From a virus: a stretch of DNA of 37,964 nt. Where the stretch lies: the IMG/VR virus record IMGVR_UViG_3300022748_000027, positions 1 to 37,964 of that record; one strand, 5' to 3'. The notes below the pieces were generated by a model. The model did not search any database. It saw only the letters and a program-made list of their open reading frames with translations, and was not told the origin of the DNA. The translations under genes were made by a program, and so were the position numbers. Positions within the stretch are counted from its first letter, which is position 1; each line of letters starts with the position of its first letter. This document shows positions 1-7,197 of this stretch, in pieces.

Positions 1-661
1 ACCCCACTATCTCGCGTTGTTCGGGTTGGGCTTCGGTATACTCTATCAATTCTTTTAGTTCGTCAAGGGTCAGGATGTTGTTGTTGAACTGCGAAGAAGT
101 AGATAAAAGGTTGAAGTTGTTTTTTGTCGTAACCCCATAATATTGATTAGTTAAATCAAATTCATATCCTTTCTTTGTTTCATTTGGAAACATCTTTCTC
201 ATCACCTTCTTAAACTCCTCGCTACCATCACACTTAACACACCATCCACCTTCTAATGACTTCTTCGGGGCTTCGGTAATGATTTCGGCAAATTGCATCG
301 TGGTTGAGTTAAACAATACCATTTTATCAATTGGGGTAACGTCTGCACCTATGCTATTAGTACCCCAATGTCTTATTGTGTGCGAAATAATAGTTTCAAT
401 TTTATCTGGGTAGATTGTCGATTTCACTTTCGGATTACCCTTATACTTCTCCTTACAATGCTCAAGTAGCCATTCGTTGAAGGTGAGGATGGTGGCATTT
501 TCTCTCTTGTACCAATCAATATCATCGTATAATTGTTGATCAAGATTAATACACGTTAATTCTTTGTCATCTTCCCATGAAGAAAAATCTCTCCAATTAT
601 ACCCTAATTCTTTACTCACAACATCCCATTGTGCTTGCGTTGTTACGTTTACTGCTTTCAT
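1..661 (-). CDS. hypothetical phage protein, N-terminal part (runs off the left edge)
   Basis: An ORF opens at ATG 661 (MKAVNVTTQAQWDVV...) and stays open to base 1, giving about 220 codons without a stop. It starts next to the 65-residue gene at 664-861, which lies just upstream. It contains a CVKC pair near residue 145 and ends in LIEYTEAQPEQREIVG. The same coding segment appears at the right edge, so this is the first part of the gene whose 3' part lies at 37438-37964. Joining at base 163 and base 37964 gives 1026 nt, exactly 342 codons in frame. The copy here lacks a 27-residue CxxC segment that the right-hand copy has. I recognise no family with assigned function. The N-terminal 'TQxxWD' style resembles other unknown Bacteroidetes phage proteins, from memory only. 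Confidence 0.8.
   Translation of the reverse strand, partial: MKAVNVTTQAQWDVVSKELGYNWRDFSSWEDDKELTCINLDQQLYDDIDWYKRENATILTFNEWLLEHCKEKYKGNPKVKSTIYPDKIETIISHTIRHWGTNSIGADVTPIDKMVLFNSTTMQFAEIITEAPKKSLEGGWCVKCDGSEEFKKVMRKMFPNETKKGYEFDLTNQYYGVTTKNNFNLLSTSSQFNNNILTLDELKELIEYTEAQPEQREIVG
19..162. repeat. terminal repeat, left copy
   Basis: Bases 19-162 match 37821-37964 with three mismatches (positions 31, 35, 36). Bases 37-162 are identical over 126 bp and the match stops at the last base of the window. Bases 1-29 also match 37722-37750. The two ends are therefore overlapping copies of one region inside a single gene, as expected for a circular or circularly permuted phage genome. The mismatches show that the copies do not come from one identical molecule. 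Confidence 0.95.
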
Positions 662-663
662 AT

Positions 664-861
664 TTACTTTTTATTAATTGTTTCTATTGTTACTCCCCAT
701 GAATACCATTTGCTTAATAACCATATTAAGTCTGCTCCTACATTTTCCATAAATATTACCTCGTGTAATTCTGAATAATCACTCTTTTTAGCTGAATGAA
801 TTAGGTCGTTATAGTTAGCTTGTAGCCAATCAAATTCTTTTTTTGTTAGTAATATTCTCAT
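664..861 (-). CDS. hypothetical protein, 65 aa
   Basis: A small soluble protein beginning MRILLTKKEFDWLQ and ending in two lysines. Its ATG overlaps the TGA of the 53-residue upstream gene (ATGA at 858-861), so it is probably translated by coupling within the same minus-strand operon. Two WLL/WYSW aromatic patches are visible but no known motif. Function unknown. It belongs to the string of small early genes downstream of the replication genes. Confidence 0.75.
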   Translation of the reverse strand: MRILLTKKEFDWLQANYNDLIHSAKKSDYSELHEVIFMENVGADLIWLLSKWYSWGVTIETINKK

Positions 862-1019
862 TTGTTATTGATTTTTGCCCTAAAGGCGGTTAATATTGCT
901 TCTCTTTTCTCTTGAGTGGTAAGTGAATCTTTTACTTCACTTGGTAGCTTTATAGTGCAGTCAACCATTGGTTTTGTTTTTCGGACTCGTTTGCCCGACT
1001 TTGGTATTCCTTTAGGCAT
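858..1019 (-). CDS. hypothetical basic protein, 53 aa
   Basis: ATG at 1019, stop TGA at 858-860. The translation begins MPKGIPKSGKRVRKTKP and ends AFRAKINNK. The N-terminus is rich in Lys and Arg, followed by a segment 'CTIKLPSEVKDSLTTQEKRE'. The strand-then-helix look of that segment would fit a small ribbon-helix-helix DNA-binding protein, but this is a weak guess. It lies 5 bp downstream of the 80-residue gene at 1025-1267 and overlaps the next gene by ATGA. The tight packing supports it as a real gene. Confidence 0.65.
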   Translation of the reverse strand: MPKGIPKSGKRVRKTKPMVDCTIKLPSEVKDSLTTQEKREAILTAFRAKINNK

Positions 1020-1024
1020 TATTC

Positions 1025-1267
1025 TTAAAGTTTAATTGCAAAATAAGAATAATCCTCGCTACCCGAATCTTGGTAATTCTCATAGATAGCGTAAACATCA
1101 GCATCGTGTCTAACACCATCTTTATACTCACCTATTTTGCGAGTTGTAAAATTGCCGTCAAAATTGTATGCTACTGCGCTGTGTCCATCCTTGTAGCTAT
1201 CTACAATGATTGCTTCACCAGTTGTGTTTGCAAATCTTCCGTGGATTGAGAATGTAATTGTGTTCAT
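1025..1267 (-). CDS. hypothetical protein, 80 aa
   Basis: Starts MNTITFSIHGRFANTTGEA and ends DYSYFAIKL. It is acidic and predicted to be mainly beta-strand from its alternating pattern. It has a promoter-like sequence just upstream (1294-1323) and is the first gene of a small cluster reading towards base 1. No family recognised. Confidence 0.75.
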   Translation of the reverse strand: MNTITFSIHGRFANTTGEAIIVDSYKDGHSAVAYNFDGNFTTRKIGEYKDGVRHDADVYAIYENYQDSGSEDYSYFAIKL

Positions 1268-1293
1268 TTTGTTTGTGTTTTAATTTCTGAGTA

Positions 1294-1323
1294 CAATAGT
1301 AGTGTTTCTTTTCTTATTCGCAA
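1294..1323 (-). promoter_or_regulatory. candidate Bacteroidetes-type promoter for the 1267 cluster
   Basis: On the minus strand, TTG (1321-1323) is followed after 19 bases by TACTATTG (1294-1301). This is close to the Bacteroidetes -33 TTG / -7 TANNTTTG consensus with one mismatch in the -7 box. It lies 26 bp upstream of ATG 1267, in the only intergenic gap of this region, after the NinG-like gene. A 16-bp AT palindrome (1328-1343) sits just upstream. Confidence 0.45.
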
Positions 1324-1338
1324 CACAATTAAAATATT

Positions 1339-1917
1339 TTAATGTGATTTTAATCTCTTAACCTTTAGCTTGTAGTAGTCAATCAGTTCTTTGATGTCGG
1401 GAATAGTTAGGTTTAGCGAGTCATTGCGGTGGTCATCGAGCCATTGCACGCGATTAATACCTATTTTTTTTATTAAATTAATTCGATATTCCTCTAAATT
1501 TCCGTGAAGAAATACATTGCATTTCTGACACGATTTCCATACGTTATCCTCATTAAATCTAAGTCCGCTTTTTGTTGTTGGGTAGTAGTGTGAAGCGTGC
1601 CATACACTTGCTTTTGTAGTTCCGCAACTAATGCAAGGTTTATCAGCATCCCTCAAGCGGATAAACTGATTGAACACCTTTTGCAAATCGTTTAGCCATT
1701 TAGAATGTGATTTAATCGATTCTAATACCGATTTTTTGTTTTTCGCGTTCTCGATTCTGATTCGTTTTTCTTCTTTGTTTTTGTATGTTTTACTATTAAT
1801 TACCGCAATTGAGCATTCAACTGAGCATACTTGTTCGCCTCGTATTTGTTCGAAGCGTTTGCGCTTTCCAAAATTTCCTTGGGTGCAGTCTTTATTTCTG
1901 CAAAGTATTTTTGCCAT
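1339..1917 (-). CDS. ninG: NinG-like recombination nuclease (HNH-like zinc protein)
   Basis: The 192-residue protein matches the NinG/Rap family of lambdoid phages, which acts with phage recombination at branched DNA. Visible features are an N-terminal CxxxxC...CSVEC zinc cluster (residues about 6-32), a Lys/Arg/Glu-rich linker, then FNQFIRLRD, PCISCG, ASHYYP, LRFNEDNV, CQKCN and LHGN in the family order. The ATG at 1917 is preferred to the upstream TTG at 1923. It overlaps the previous gene by 26 nt. With the Rad52-type annealer and the exonuclease upstream, it completes a phage recombination set. An AT-rich palindrome overlaps its stop codon. Confidence 0.88.
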   Translation of the reverse strand: MAKILCRNKDCTQGNFGKRKRFEQIRGEQVCSVECSIAVINSKTYKNKEEKRIRIENAKNKKSVLESIKSHSKWLNDLQKVFNQFIRLRDADKPCISCGTTKASVWHASHYYPTTKSGLRFNEDNVWKSCQKCNVFLHGNLEEYRINLIKKIGINRVQWLDDHRNDSLNLTIPDIKELIDYYKLKVKRLKSH

Positions 1918-2218
1918 GATCAAGCATCTTTTTTATGATTTCTAAATTCATTTTTTCGCTAATAGCCATTTTATGTTCAGGTGTGATTCTCAACTCCCCA
2001 TCGCATTGCATCAAGTTCAAATCGTCTACTGAAAGAATGGTGATTAGTTTAATCTTTCCATCCTTGGTTAGTATGTCATAACCTTTAACCTTGGTGTAAT
2101 TGTCTTTTACTGGCTTTACCTCTAAAAGTACGCAGTAGGTTAATCCATCTGTAAACATCGATTGACACCAATGGTAGCGATTATCTTTAATTACTATGCA
2201 GTTAAGGTGTGGTTTCAA
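1892..2218 (-). CDS. hypothetical protein, 108 aa
   Basis: Starts MKPHLNCIVIKDNRYHWCQS and ends MLDHGKNTLQK. It lies between the RecA-like ATPase gene (4-nt ATGA overlap at 2215-2218) and the NinG-like gene (26-nt overlap). Its pattern of alternating strands followed by a C-terminal helix suggests a small globular protein. No motif or family recognised. The location suggests a replication or recombination accessory. Confidence 0.75.
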   Translation of the reverse strand: MKPHLNCIVIKDNRYHWCQSMFTDGLTYCVLLEVKPVKDNYTKVKGYDILTKDGKIKLITILSVDDLNLMQCDGELRITPEHKMAISEKMNLEIIKKMLDHGKNTLQK

Positions 2219-3120
2219 AATGCTAAATCAAATGTAGAATTAGGTTTGATTGCTGATTCTGCCTTTTCTTCAAATGTAACCGCTTGTTGTTCGCCAATAA
2301 TAAACGGAAGTCCATTTGCATCAATCTCCATAACCATCGCCTCTATGTGATAGTTTCTTGTGTAGGTAAATTCAATGGCCGTTTGTCGTTCATCTATTAA
2401 TTCAAGCCTTGCAACCGTTTCAGCCTTTTGCATAATGAATGAACCTAAATGTCCTTTTGGTTTGTGTGTTCCAGGGTTTGTGTGAATAACGTTTAGTATG
2501 TGGCATTTCTTATCTGAAGTCCAACGCATCAACTTTTCAATCAATAGCATTGACTCCTTTATATCGTTTACATCATTAATTAAATCGGCAACCCCATCAA
2601 TAATTATAAATTCGATGTTCTTTGAATATTCGCTTGAGTAAATGGCCGTCTCGATTATCTCTACCCTTTCACGTGCTGAAAACTCGCGCAAGGCAAAAGG
2701 TTTGTAAAATTCGGGGTTTGAACCAGTCATCGGAACCACCCTTTTAAATACGTTTTGCGCATGAAATCGGCTTTGCTCAGTATCAAAGTCAAGAATGTAC
2801 CCGCTTTCTTTTCTATGTGTCTTTATTGATGTTGTAAAATCTGTTACCTTACCACCTATGTACGAAGCAACAAGTAAAGACTTAAAAAATGATTTGCGGG
2901 CTTTACTCGGTGCCATTAATGCACTAAAGTTTCCGTAGGTAGCAAATGCCGTCGGATATTCTTTGCCGCCTACGTAATGTGTGCCAATCGATATGGCAAT
3001 TGGCGGAAACTCAATCTTTTTATTAATGTCAATAAATGCACTTTGTAACTTTCTTTGCGCCTCGGTTACTGGTTGTATTACCTTTTCTTCTGACTTCAGA
3101 TATTTTAAAAATTCGCTCAT
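2215..3120 (-). CDS. RecA-like / RepA-type AAA ATPase, probable replicative helicase domain
   Basis: A 301-residue ATPase of the RecA-like family used as hexameric helicases by phages and plasmids (RepA/DnaB C-domain type). A divergent Walker A, APSKARKSFF, lies near residues 90-100, and a Walker B, IEFIIIDG, near residues 165-175. A sensor-like HILNVIHTNPG and a later arginine-containing segment follow. It overlaps the upstream DnaB N-domain gene by ATGA, suggesting co-translation. The usual GxxGxGKS loop is altered, with Ala-Arg before Lys-Ser; this form occurs in related Bacteroidetes proteins as far as I recall. Role inferred: unwinding DNA at the phage fork. Confidence 0.75.
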   Translation of the reverse strand: MSEFLKYLKSEEKVIQPVTEAQRKLQSAFIDINKKIEFPPIAISIGTHYVGGKEYPTAFATYGNFSALMAPSKARKSFFKSLLVASYIGGKVTDFTTSIKTHRKESGYILDFDTEQSRFHAQNVFKRVVPMTGSNPEFYKPFALREFSARERVEIIETAIYSSEYSKNIEFIIIDGVADLINDVNDIKESMLLIEKLMRWTSDKKCHILNVIHTNPGTHKPKGHLGSFIMQKAETVARLELIDERQTAIEFTYTRNYHIEAMVMEIDANGLPFIIGEQQAVTFEEKAESAIKPNSTFDLAF

Positions 3121-3773
3121 ATTTCTGCTTCTAATTGCATTAATAAATATTTTGCCTTCTCAGATACACACAAGCATCTAATGTTAGACAATAAAGCCAC
3201 TTTTGCATCATTTCGCTTAATACCTTCAATCTTTTTGTTTACCATATCTGCAAACTTTCGAACCTCGCGCTCCGCCACTTGTGAATAGTTTTTATGGTTA
3301 ATCATTAAAACGATTCCATCGATAGCCTCAAACACATCGATGTTGTAGTCAACTAAATCATTTGCGGCATTCTTGAATTCTATTCGCTCACTTTCGGGTA
3401 AATTGTGGTTCATTGATAGGTTAGTGAGTACCTCGATGAGTTTATCGGTTATATCGATTTGTACAAGTATCGCGGCATGATGCTGAGTATTCATAGTACT
3501 CGCTAATCTATTTGATAGATCAACAACGTGGTTAAATATTGACTTCTTAAATCGTTTTTTGTACTCGATTGAAAATGTCATTATATCAATGATTCTACCT
3601 TCTTTGTACATAGTCGTTATCATTGCCCATGCCTCTTGGTAGTCGTAATCATCCCAAATAGTGAAGTTTCTGTAACTCAAGAAGCTAATTACTTCAACTA
3701 CCTTGTTTTCTATTATCGCGGCGGAAAGTATGTATTCCTCCAATTTGCGACGTTCTTCTTTATAATCTATCAT
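3117..3773 (-). CDS. DnaB N-terminal-domain-like protein (helicase partner or loader)
   Basis: The first about 110 of 218 residues have the pattern of the DnaB N-domain: EEYILSAAII, FLSYRNF, DYQEAWAMITTMYKEGRIIDIMTF. This helical domain forms the collar of hexameric helicases and binds primase. No ATPase motif follows. The ATPase is instead in the next gene, overlapping by 4 nt. The pair looks like a replicative helicase split into two polypeptides, or a helicase with a separate loader. Upstream it overlaps the initiator gene by 4 nt. Confidence 0.65.
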   Translation of the reverse strand: MIDYKEERRKLEEYILSAAIIENKVVEVISFLSYRNFTIWDDYDYQEAWAMITTMYKEGRIIDIMTFSIEYKKRFKKSIFNHVVDLSNRLASTMNTQHHAAILVQIDITDKLIEVLTNLSMNHNLPESERIEFKNAANDLVDYNIDVFEAIDGIVLMINHKNYSQVAEREVRKFADMVNKKIEGIKRNDAKVALLSNIRCLCVSEKAKYLLMQLEAEI

Positions 3774-4441
3774 GCTCCTATTGCTATTCGGGTTCGGTTT
3801 TTCTTCCAGTTTTTAAGTTGATCGGGTGTAAGCATTTTTTGTTGTTCGGGTGTTAAATCAGCACTCCACCATTTATCGGGCAACTCTACACTTTTTTGCA
3901 TTGCTTTTAGCGTATCGTCATTTTCATTTTCCCATAATCGATTCGATAAGTACCTTTCCGCATCTTTTCGGTATTTTATTTCGGGTGTTGATTGAAAGTA
4001 AAGTGGTAAATGTTTTTGAATCTTAGCTAAATCTTCGCGTGTTAGTTTCATAAACCTTTCTTCGCTTAATTTTTTACTACCCTTGTTGTAATACTTCCAA
4101 AACACTTTAAAAGCATTTTCTTTATAAACTTTATCTTCTTCTTTCTCTTGTTCTTTCTCTTCCTTGTAGGAACCCTTATACTTACCCTTATTGCTACCCT
4201 TGGTAGGGTTACCAGTAGGGTAAGTCTGTATCCCTTTGGTGTAGCCAATTACTTGTTTTTCTAATGAGTGAATTTGACCTCTAAAAAGTAGCCTTGCTTT
4301 CTCTCTTTTTGGCTCTTTTTTCTCTCCCGTAAATTGGTAATGAAGTATAGCATCGTAATACTCTATTCGGTCTTCATTATCTAAAAGCAAACCAGTTTCG
4401 TAGTAGCTTCGATAGAAGTTAAATGCTTTTCTATTTTCCAT
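3770..4441 (-). CDS. phage replication initiator-like protein (N-terminal DUF6291-type domain)
   Basis: The N-terminus (FNFYRSYYETGLLLDNEDRI...) resembles the short domain found at the start of Bacteroidetes phage replication initiators. The middle holds a Lys/Glu/Gly low-complexity linker (about residues 75-105). The C-terminal half contains a helical segment with W/Y pairs and ERYLSNRLW, typical of initiator or primosome proteins, and ends with a proline- and tryptophan-containing tail. ATG 4441 gives the domain its usual beginning. A strong hairpin (4455-4497) lies just upstream, so expression may be attenuated. The lysine-rich linker coding region could hold an origin, but I see no clear iterons. 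Confidence 0.6.
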   Translation of the reverse strand: MENRKAFNFYRSYYETGLLLDNEDRIEYYDAILHYQFTGEKKEPKREKARLLFRGQIHSLEKQVIGYTKGIQTYPTGNPTKGSNKGKYKGSYKEEKEQEKEEDKVYKENAFKVFWKYYNKGSKKLSEERFMKLTREDLAKIQKHLPLYFQSTPEIKYRKDAERYLSNRLWENENDDTLKAMQKSVELPDKWWSADLTPEQQKMLTPDQLKNWKKNRTRIAIGA

Positions 4442-4454
4442 TTATTAAAAAGCA

Positions 4455-4497
4455 AAAGCCCCAATAGAGTAGTGGTAGGTACATCTATTAAGGCTTT
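4455..4497. terminator. bidirectional terminator-like hairpin directly before ATG 4441
   Basis: Arms 4455-4468 and 4484-4497 pair over 14 bp on the minus strand with two G-U pairs and a 15-base loop. A T-rich stretch follows on each strand: TGCTTTTTAAT on the minus strand, GCTATTTTTTATT on the plus. On the minus strand it would stop transcripts of the recombination genes, yet the next start codon is only about 13 bases away. It may therefore work as an attenuator or a target of antitermination. Confidence 0.7.
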
Positions 4498-4578
4498 GCT
4501 ATTTTTTATTGATACAAGTTGCTACCACACAACTGGTTTTGACATCGTCAGAATTGGCGCAATAGTAATAAATACTTT

Positions 4579-4803
4579 TTACTTTTCAAAAACTTTTTTG
4601 CCATTTCCGAGAAAAACTACTGGTGCTTTCGCTTCGCGCTCTTCTTTAGTTTGCGAATGGCTAATGCTAACGTCATTGTCGTATTTATCCTTTGCATCTT
4701 TTACGATAATTGATAAATTGAGGTATTTTTTACCATTCTTCCCAATGTTAATTTTGCTTTCATCTATCGAATCCATGCAAATGCTTCCGTTGATAATAAT
4801 CAT
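4579..4803 (-). CDS. small phage protein of the recombination module, 74 aa
   Basis: Starts MIIINGSICMDSID and contains GKNGKKYLNLSI, KDKYDNDVSIS and SQTKEERE. These are features I associate with a conserved small protein next to phage recombination or ssDNA-handling genes in Bacteroidetes phages. An OB-fold-like ssDNA-binding role is possible from context but not shown. It overlaps the exonuclease gene by ATGA and is followed by about 80 bp and the 4455-4497 terminator, so it is the last gene of this operon segment. Confidence 0.7.
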   Translation of the reverse strand: MIIINGSICMDSIDESKINIGKNGKKYLNLSIIVKDAKDKYDNDVSISHSQTKEEREAKAPVVFLGNGKKVFEK

Positions 4804-5534
4804 TTTGTATAATAAGGGGTTAATAATTTACTTGCTTCTAAAACTTTGTTGGTTAGTAATTCGATGTCGGCTTGTGGTGCTTCGAATATGTTGGTTACTA
4901 AGTTAGGATAAAAACCATTGTCGGGTAAATAATTCAGATCAGCATCAACACTTTCATAAATATACCTCAATAGGTGTAATGGTATCCATCCATCATACAT
5001 TTCGGTAGCCTCGCGCACTTTCATTAATTCGCTTTGATATGGCATGAATAAAATGGGTTGTATGTATTTCATTCCGGTTATGCAAGCGTTGCTAATCAAC
5101 TGCCAATACTCTGATGGAAATTCTTTCTTGAGTAATTCAACATCATTAGTCATTATTACGTCTGCATAATTTGCGAAGTTTTCGCGCTCGTAGGCTTTGC
5201 AATCGGATATTATTGATTTGGTAGTGTTTCGGTAATCGGGTGAACCTACCCAAAAACTATGCTCAGGATGCACGAATGTTGTATCACCTAAAGGCTCATA
5301 GTCAGAACCTAAATAATTTTCGAAAACATAGTATTCCATGAAATGACCCCACACCATTGGTCGTGTAAGTATGTTAGGCTTCAAATAGATGCCCATTTTC
5401 CGCTCAATATTCTTTTTATTGATGTATGTGTGCGCAGGCTTTCCAAATGATTTTTTATCGGTCGAAACTGATAAAAGTGAAGCAATCTCACTACTTGAGA
5501 AATTGCCAAATCTGTATTTGTTTGTCTGTATCAT
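4800..5534 (-). CDS. YqaJ/lambda-exonuclease-type PD-(D/E)XK nuclease
   Basis: A 244-residue protein with the order of YqaJ-like phage recombinases: SSSEIASLLS at the start, GHFMEYYVFENYL, then the metal-binding VGSPDY and ISDCKAY (the D...DxK core) near residues 105-125, and YWQLISNACITG. These 5'-3' exonucleases make single strands for the annealing partner. That partner is encoded directly upstream with a 4-nt overlap (Rad52-like, 5531-6154). Together they form a Red-like double-strand break recombination system. Confidence 0.85.
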   Translation of the reverse strand: MIQTNKYRFGNFSSSEIASLLSVSTDKKSFGKPAHTYINKKNIERKMGIYLKPNILTRPMVWGHFMEYYVFENYLGSDYEPLGDTTFVHPEHSFWVGSPDYRNTTKSIISDCKAYERENFANYADVIMTNDVELLKKEFPSEYWQLISNACITGMKYIQPILFMPYQSELMKVREATEMYDGWIPLHLLRYIYESVDADLNYLPDNGFYPNLVTNIFEAPQADIELLTNKVLEASKLLTPYYTK

Positions 5535-6154
5535 AATCTCGATAAATAGTTGAATACTTTTTTGTAGCTTTTAGATTCTTGTTCCTTGATGATTCTTTCG
5601 ATGTGTGGTAATTCATCGCCAGGAATAGAGTCTTTTTTCAATTCGAATAGTTCAGTTAGTGTTTCCAATGTCACAACTGAAGTATCAACTTTGATTTCGT
5701 TGAAATCTTCTTTATTGTAAATATCGGCCGCAATACCAATCTCGGCCGCACATTTTTTTAGCGCATCAGTCGCGGCAGACTTCAAGTCGTTACCAATGCT
5801 CAAAGGGTCGGTAGTTCCTTTTTTAAAGATAATGTCTTTATTTCCGTATTGCATCTTAACAACCACGTGGCCATTAGTGCGGCACGTTAGTTTACCTTTT
5901 ACAACTACTTCACCGTGCATAATCTTTTCGTCGATAATTTCAAAGTCCCAATCCCACCCAAACATGAGATTTAATACTTTTTTCACGTATCCACCGCTTA
6001 CGTAGTCCCATTGACCTCCGCCCTTCGCTGGTCTTTTCTTTACGTACTTTTCAGGTGTTTTTTTCAATAGGTGTTTTAGCTGATTACCATTGAGAGAGTT
6101 ATTCTCTACCAATGATAATTCTTCGGGGCTAACGATTGTTACTTGATTGCTCAT
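5531..6154 (-). CDS. Rad52/Rad22-type single-strand annealing protein
   Basis: A 207-residue protein with the Rad52-family core seen in phage annealers. GWDWDFEIIDEKI and VVVKGKLTC strands are followed by GNDLKSAATDALKKC and EIGIAADIY, the helix characteristic of the family. The C-terminal about 40 residues are a charged helix. It binds ssDNA produced by the exonuclease encoded next (ATGA overlap) and anneals complementary strands. A 73-residue unknown gene lies one base upstream and the promoter at 6426-6460 serves the operon. Confidence 0.88.
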   Translation of the reverse strand: MSNQVTIVSPEELSLVENNSLNGNQLKHLLKKTPEKYVKKRPAKGGGQWDYVSGGYVKKVLNLMFGWDWDFEIIDEKIMHGEVVVKGKLTCRTNGHVVVKMQYGNKDIIFKKGTTDPLSIGNDLKSAATDALKKCAAEIGIAADIYNKEDFNEIKVDTSVVTLETLTELFELKKDSIPGDELPHIERIIKEQESKSYKKVFNYLSRL

Positions 6155-6155
6155 G

Positions 6156-6377
6156 TTATTTATGATTTGAATTAATAGTTTCGAGGATTAATGTCCAATA
6201 ATCGGTTTTCTTATTTCTGTCTGAAAACTCAATTCTATTGGTAATGTCGCGACCTAAATAGAATACATTTTTTACTTCGAAGAATGTGGCCGTGCTTTCA
6301 TTCCATTCATCTTGATACGCTCTGAATTCGATCTCAATCGAATCGCGCATGTACTTGTCTGTTAATGTAATTGTCAT
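6156..6377 (-). CDS. hypothetical protein, 73 aa, first gene of the leftward early operon
   Basis: Starts MTITLTDKYMRDSIEIEF and ends WTLILETINSNHK. Beta-rich pattern with several tryptophans and phenylalanines. It is the first gene after the leftward promoter at 6426-6460, with about 45 bases of leader. No family recognised. Position alone suggests an immediate early product. Confidence 0.75.
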   Translation of the reverse strand: MTITLTDKYMRDSIEIEFRAYQDEWNESTATFFEVKNVFYLGRDITNRIEFSDRNKKTDYWTLILETINSNHK

Positions 6378-6425
6378 AATGTTCGCTTACTTAATGGCTT
6401 TAGCTTTCCGTTGATTAATGTTCCG

Positions 6426-6460
6426 CAAATGTACACTACTAATTCAATATATCAAGCAAA
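6426..6460 (-). promoter_or_regulatory. leftward early promoter, TTTG-N23-TACATTTG
   Basis: On the minus strand TTATTTG ends with TTTG at 6457-6460, and 23 bases later comes TACATTTG (6426-6433). This matches the Bacteroidetes -33/-7 promoter consensus. It drives the recombination and replication genes. The same pair of boxes occurs in the opposite direction 75 bp away. Confidence 0.75.
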
Positions 6461-6507
6461 TAATTTTAATAAGCTATAAATCAGTGCATTAAATATTTTT
6501 ATAGTTA

Positions 6508-6543
6508 TTTGTTTAGGATATGTAAAAGTATAAAGTACATTTG
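6508..6543 (+). promoter_or_regulatory. rightward early promoter, TTTG-N24-TACATTTG
   Basis: TTATTTG ends with TTTG at 6508-6511, followed after 24 bases by TACATTTG (6536-6543). The ATG of the first rightward gene is at 6548, only four bases after the -7 box, so the transcript would be leaderless or nearly so. The -33 to -7 spacing is slightly long for the consensus. Confidence 0.7.
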
Positions 6544-6547
6544 TGGC

Positions 6548-6928
6548 ATGAAGATACACGCAAGCGACACACGCATAACCGAGATAGGTATTGAGATACT
6601 TAGAAGTAAGATAAATGACCCGCGCCATAGCTACAAGTCATTAGGGTTAAAGTTCGGACTAAACGAAAACGAATCTTTAGAAGCAAAAGCATCTGCCGAG
6701 TATCACTTAGGCATTAAGGTGCATACTAAGTCTACTTTTGGCAATAGAACGCGACCATTTCTGAAAGTGAACGATGTGAAAGTACCGGATGTATACTTTG
6801 GAGACATTCCGCTGATGTACCTTGCACCCGAACCGGAATGGATGGAGCGAATAGACTTCAATCAACTTGAGCCTACCACCGATGAAAAGGCGGTATTATA
6901 CATGAGTAAACATTTTAAAACAAAATAG
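6548..6928 (+). CDS. hypothetical protein, 126 aa, first gene of the rightward operon
   Basis: Start ATG 6548 (MKIHASDTRITEIG) is preferred to the upstream TTG at 6509 because the promoter -7 box lies at 6536-6543, inside the longer version. The protein has a helical N-terminal third, a middle with KSTFGNRTRPFLKVN, and a segment VPDVYFGDIP. The first part could be a small DNA-binding domain, but I cannot identify a helix-turn-helix with confidence. It is expressed as the first rightward gene, so a regulatory role is possible. Confidence 0.75.
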   Translation: MKIHASDTRITEIGIEILRSKINDPRHSYKSLGLKFGLNENESLEAKASAEYHLGIKVHTKSTFGNRTRPFLKVNDVKVPDVYFGDIPLMYLAPEPEWMERIDFNQLEPTTDEKAVLYMSKHFKTK

Positions 6929-6930
6929 AC

Positions 6931-7197
6931 ATGGCAAACGAAACATTAGTACGTGCGGCAAGGAATACAACCGATAAGTACATAAACGAGCGTGAAAAGC
7001 AAACTGCATACCTTGAGTTTATCAATGGTGCTAAATGGCAAGCAGAAAGAATGTATAGTGATTTTATTAATTGGATTGATGAAAGAGAAATTCCAAGAGA
7101 AAATGGTTTATGGATAATGTACTTTAATGGTAAAGACAATTATTTAACTACCAAAGAATTATTCGAACAATTTAAAAAGAAAGACAATGACAAATAA
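6931..7197 (+). CDS. hypothetical protein, 88 aa
   Basis: Starts MANETLVRAARNTTDKYINE two bases after the previous stop. Helical and charged, with FINGAKWQAERMYSD, a pattern of Ala-Lys-Trp-Gln seen in many small Bacteroidetes phage proteins of unknown function. The last bases overlap the next gene by 11 nt. No enzymatic motif visible. Confidence 0.78.
   Translation: MANETLVRAARNTTDKYINEREKQTAYLEFINGAKWQAERMYSDFINWIDEREIPRENGLWIMYFNGKDNYLTTKELFEQFKKKDNDK

Noticed and set aside
1-162. Simple k-mer end overlap left by an assembler
   Set aside because: An assembly overlap would be identical from base 1. Here bases 1-36 differ from the right copy by an 81-bp gap and three substitutions, so two alleles are present. 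The 126-base exact part may still be helped by assembly.
4472-4906. 144-codon plus-strand hydrophobic ORF
   Set aside because: It runs opposite to the small recombination-module gene, the end of the exonuclease gene and the terminator hairpin; it has no promoter and its composition is the complement of Lys/Glu/Asn-rich genes.
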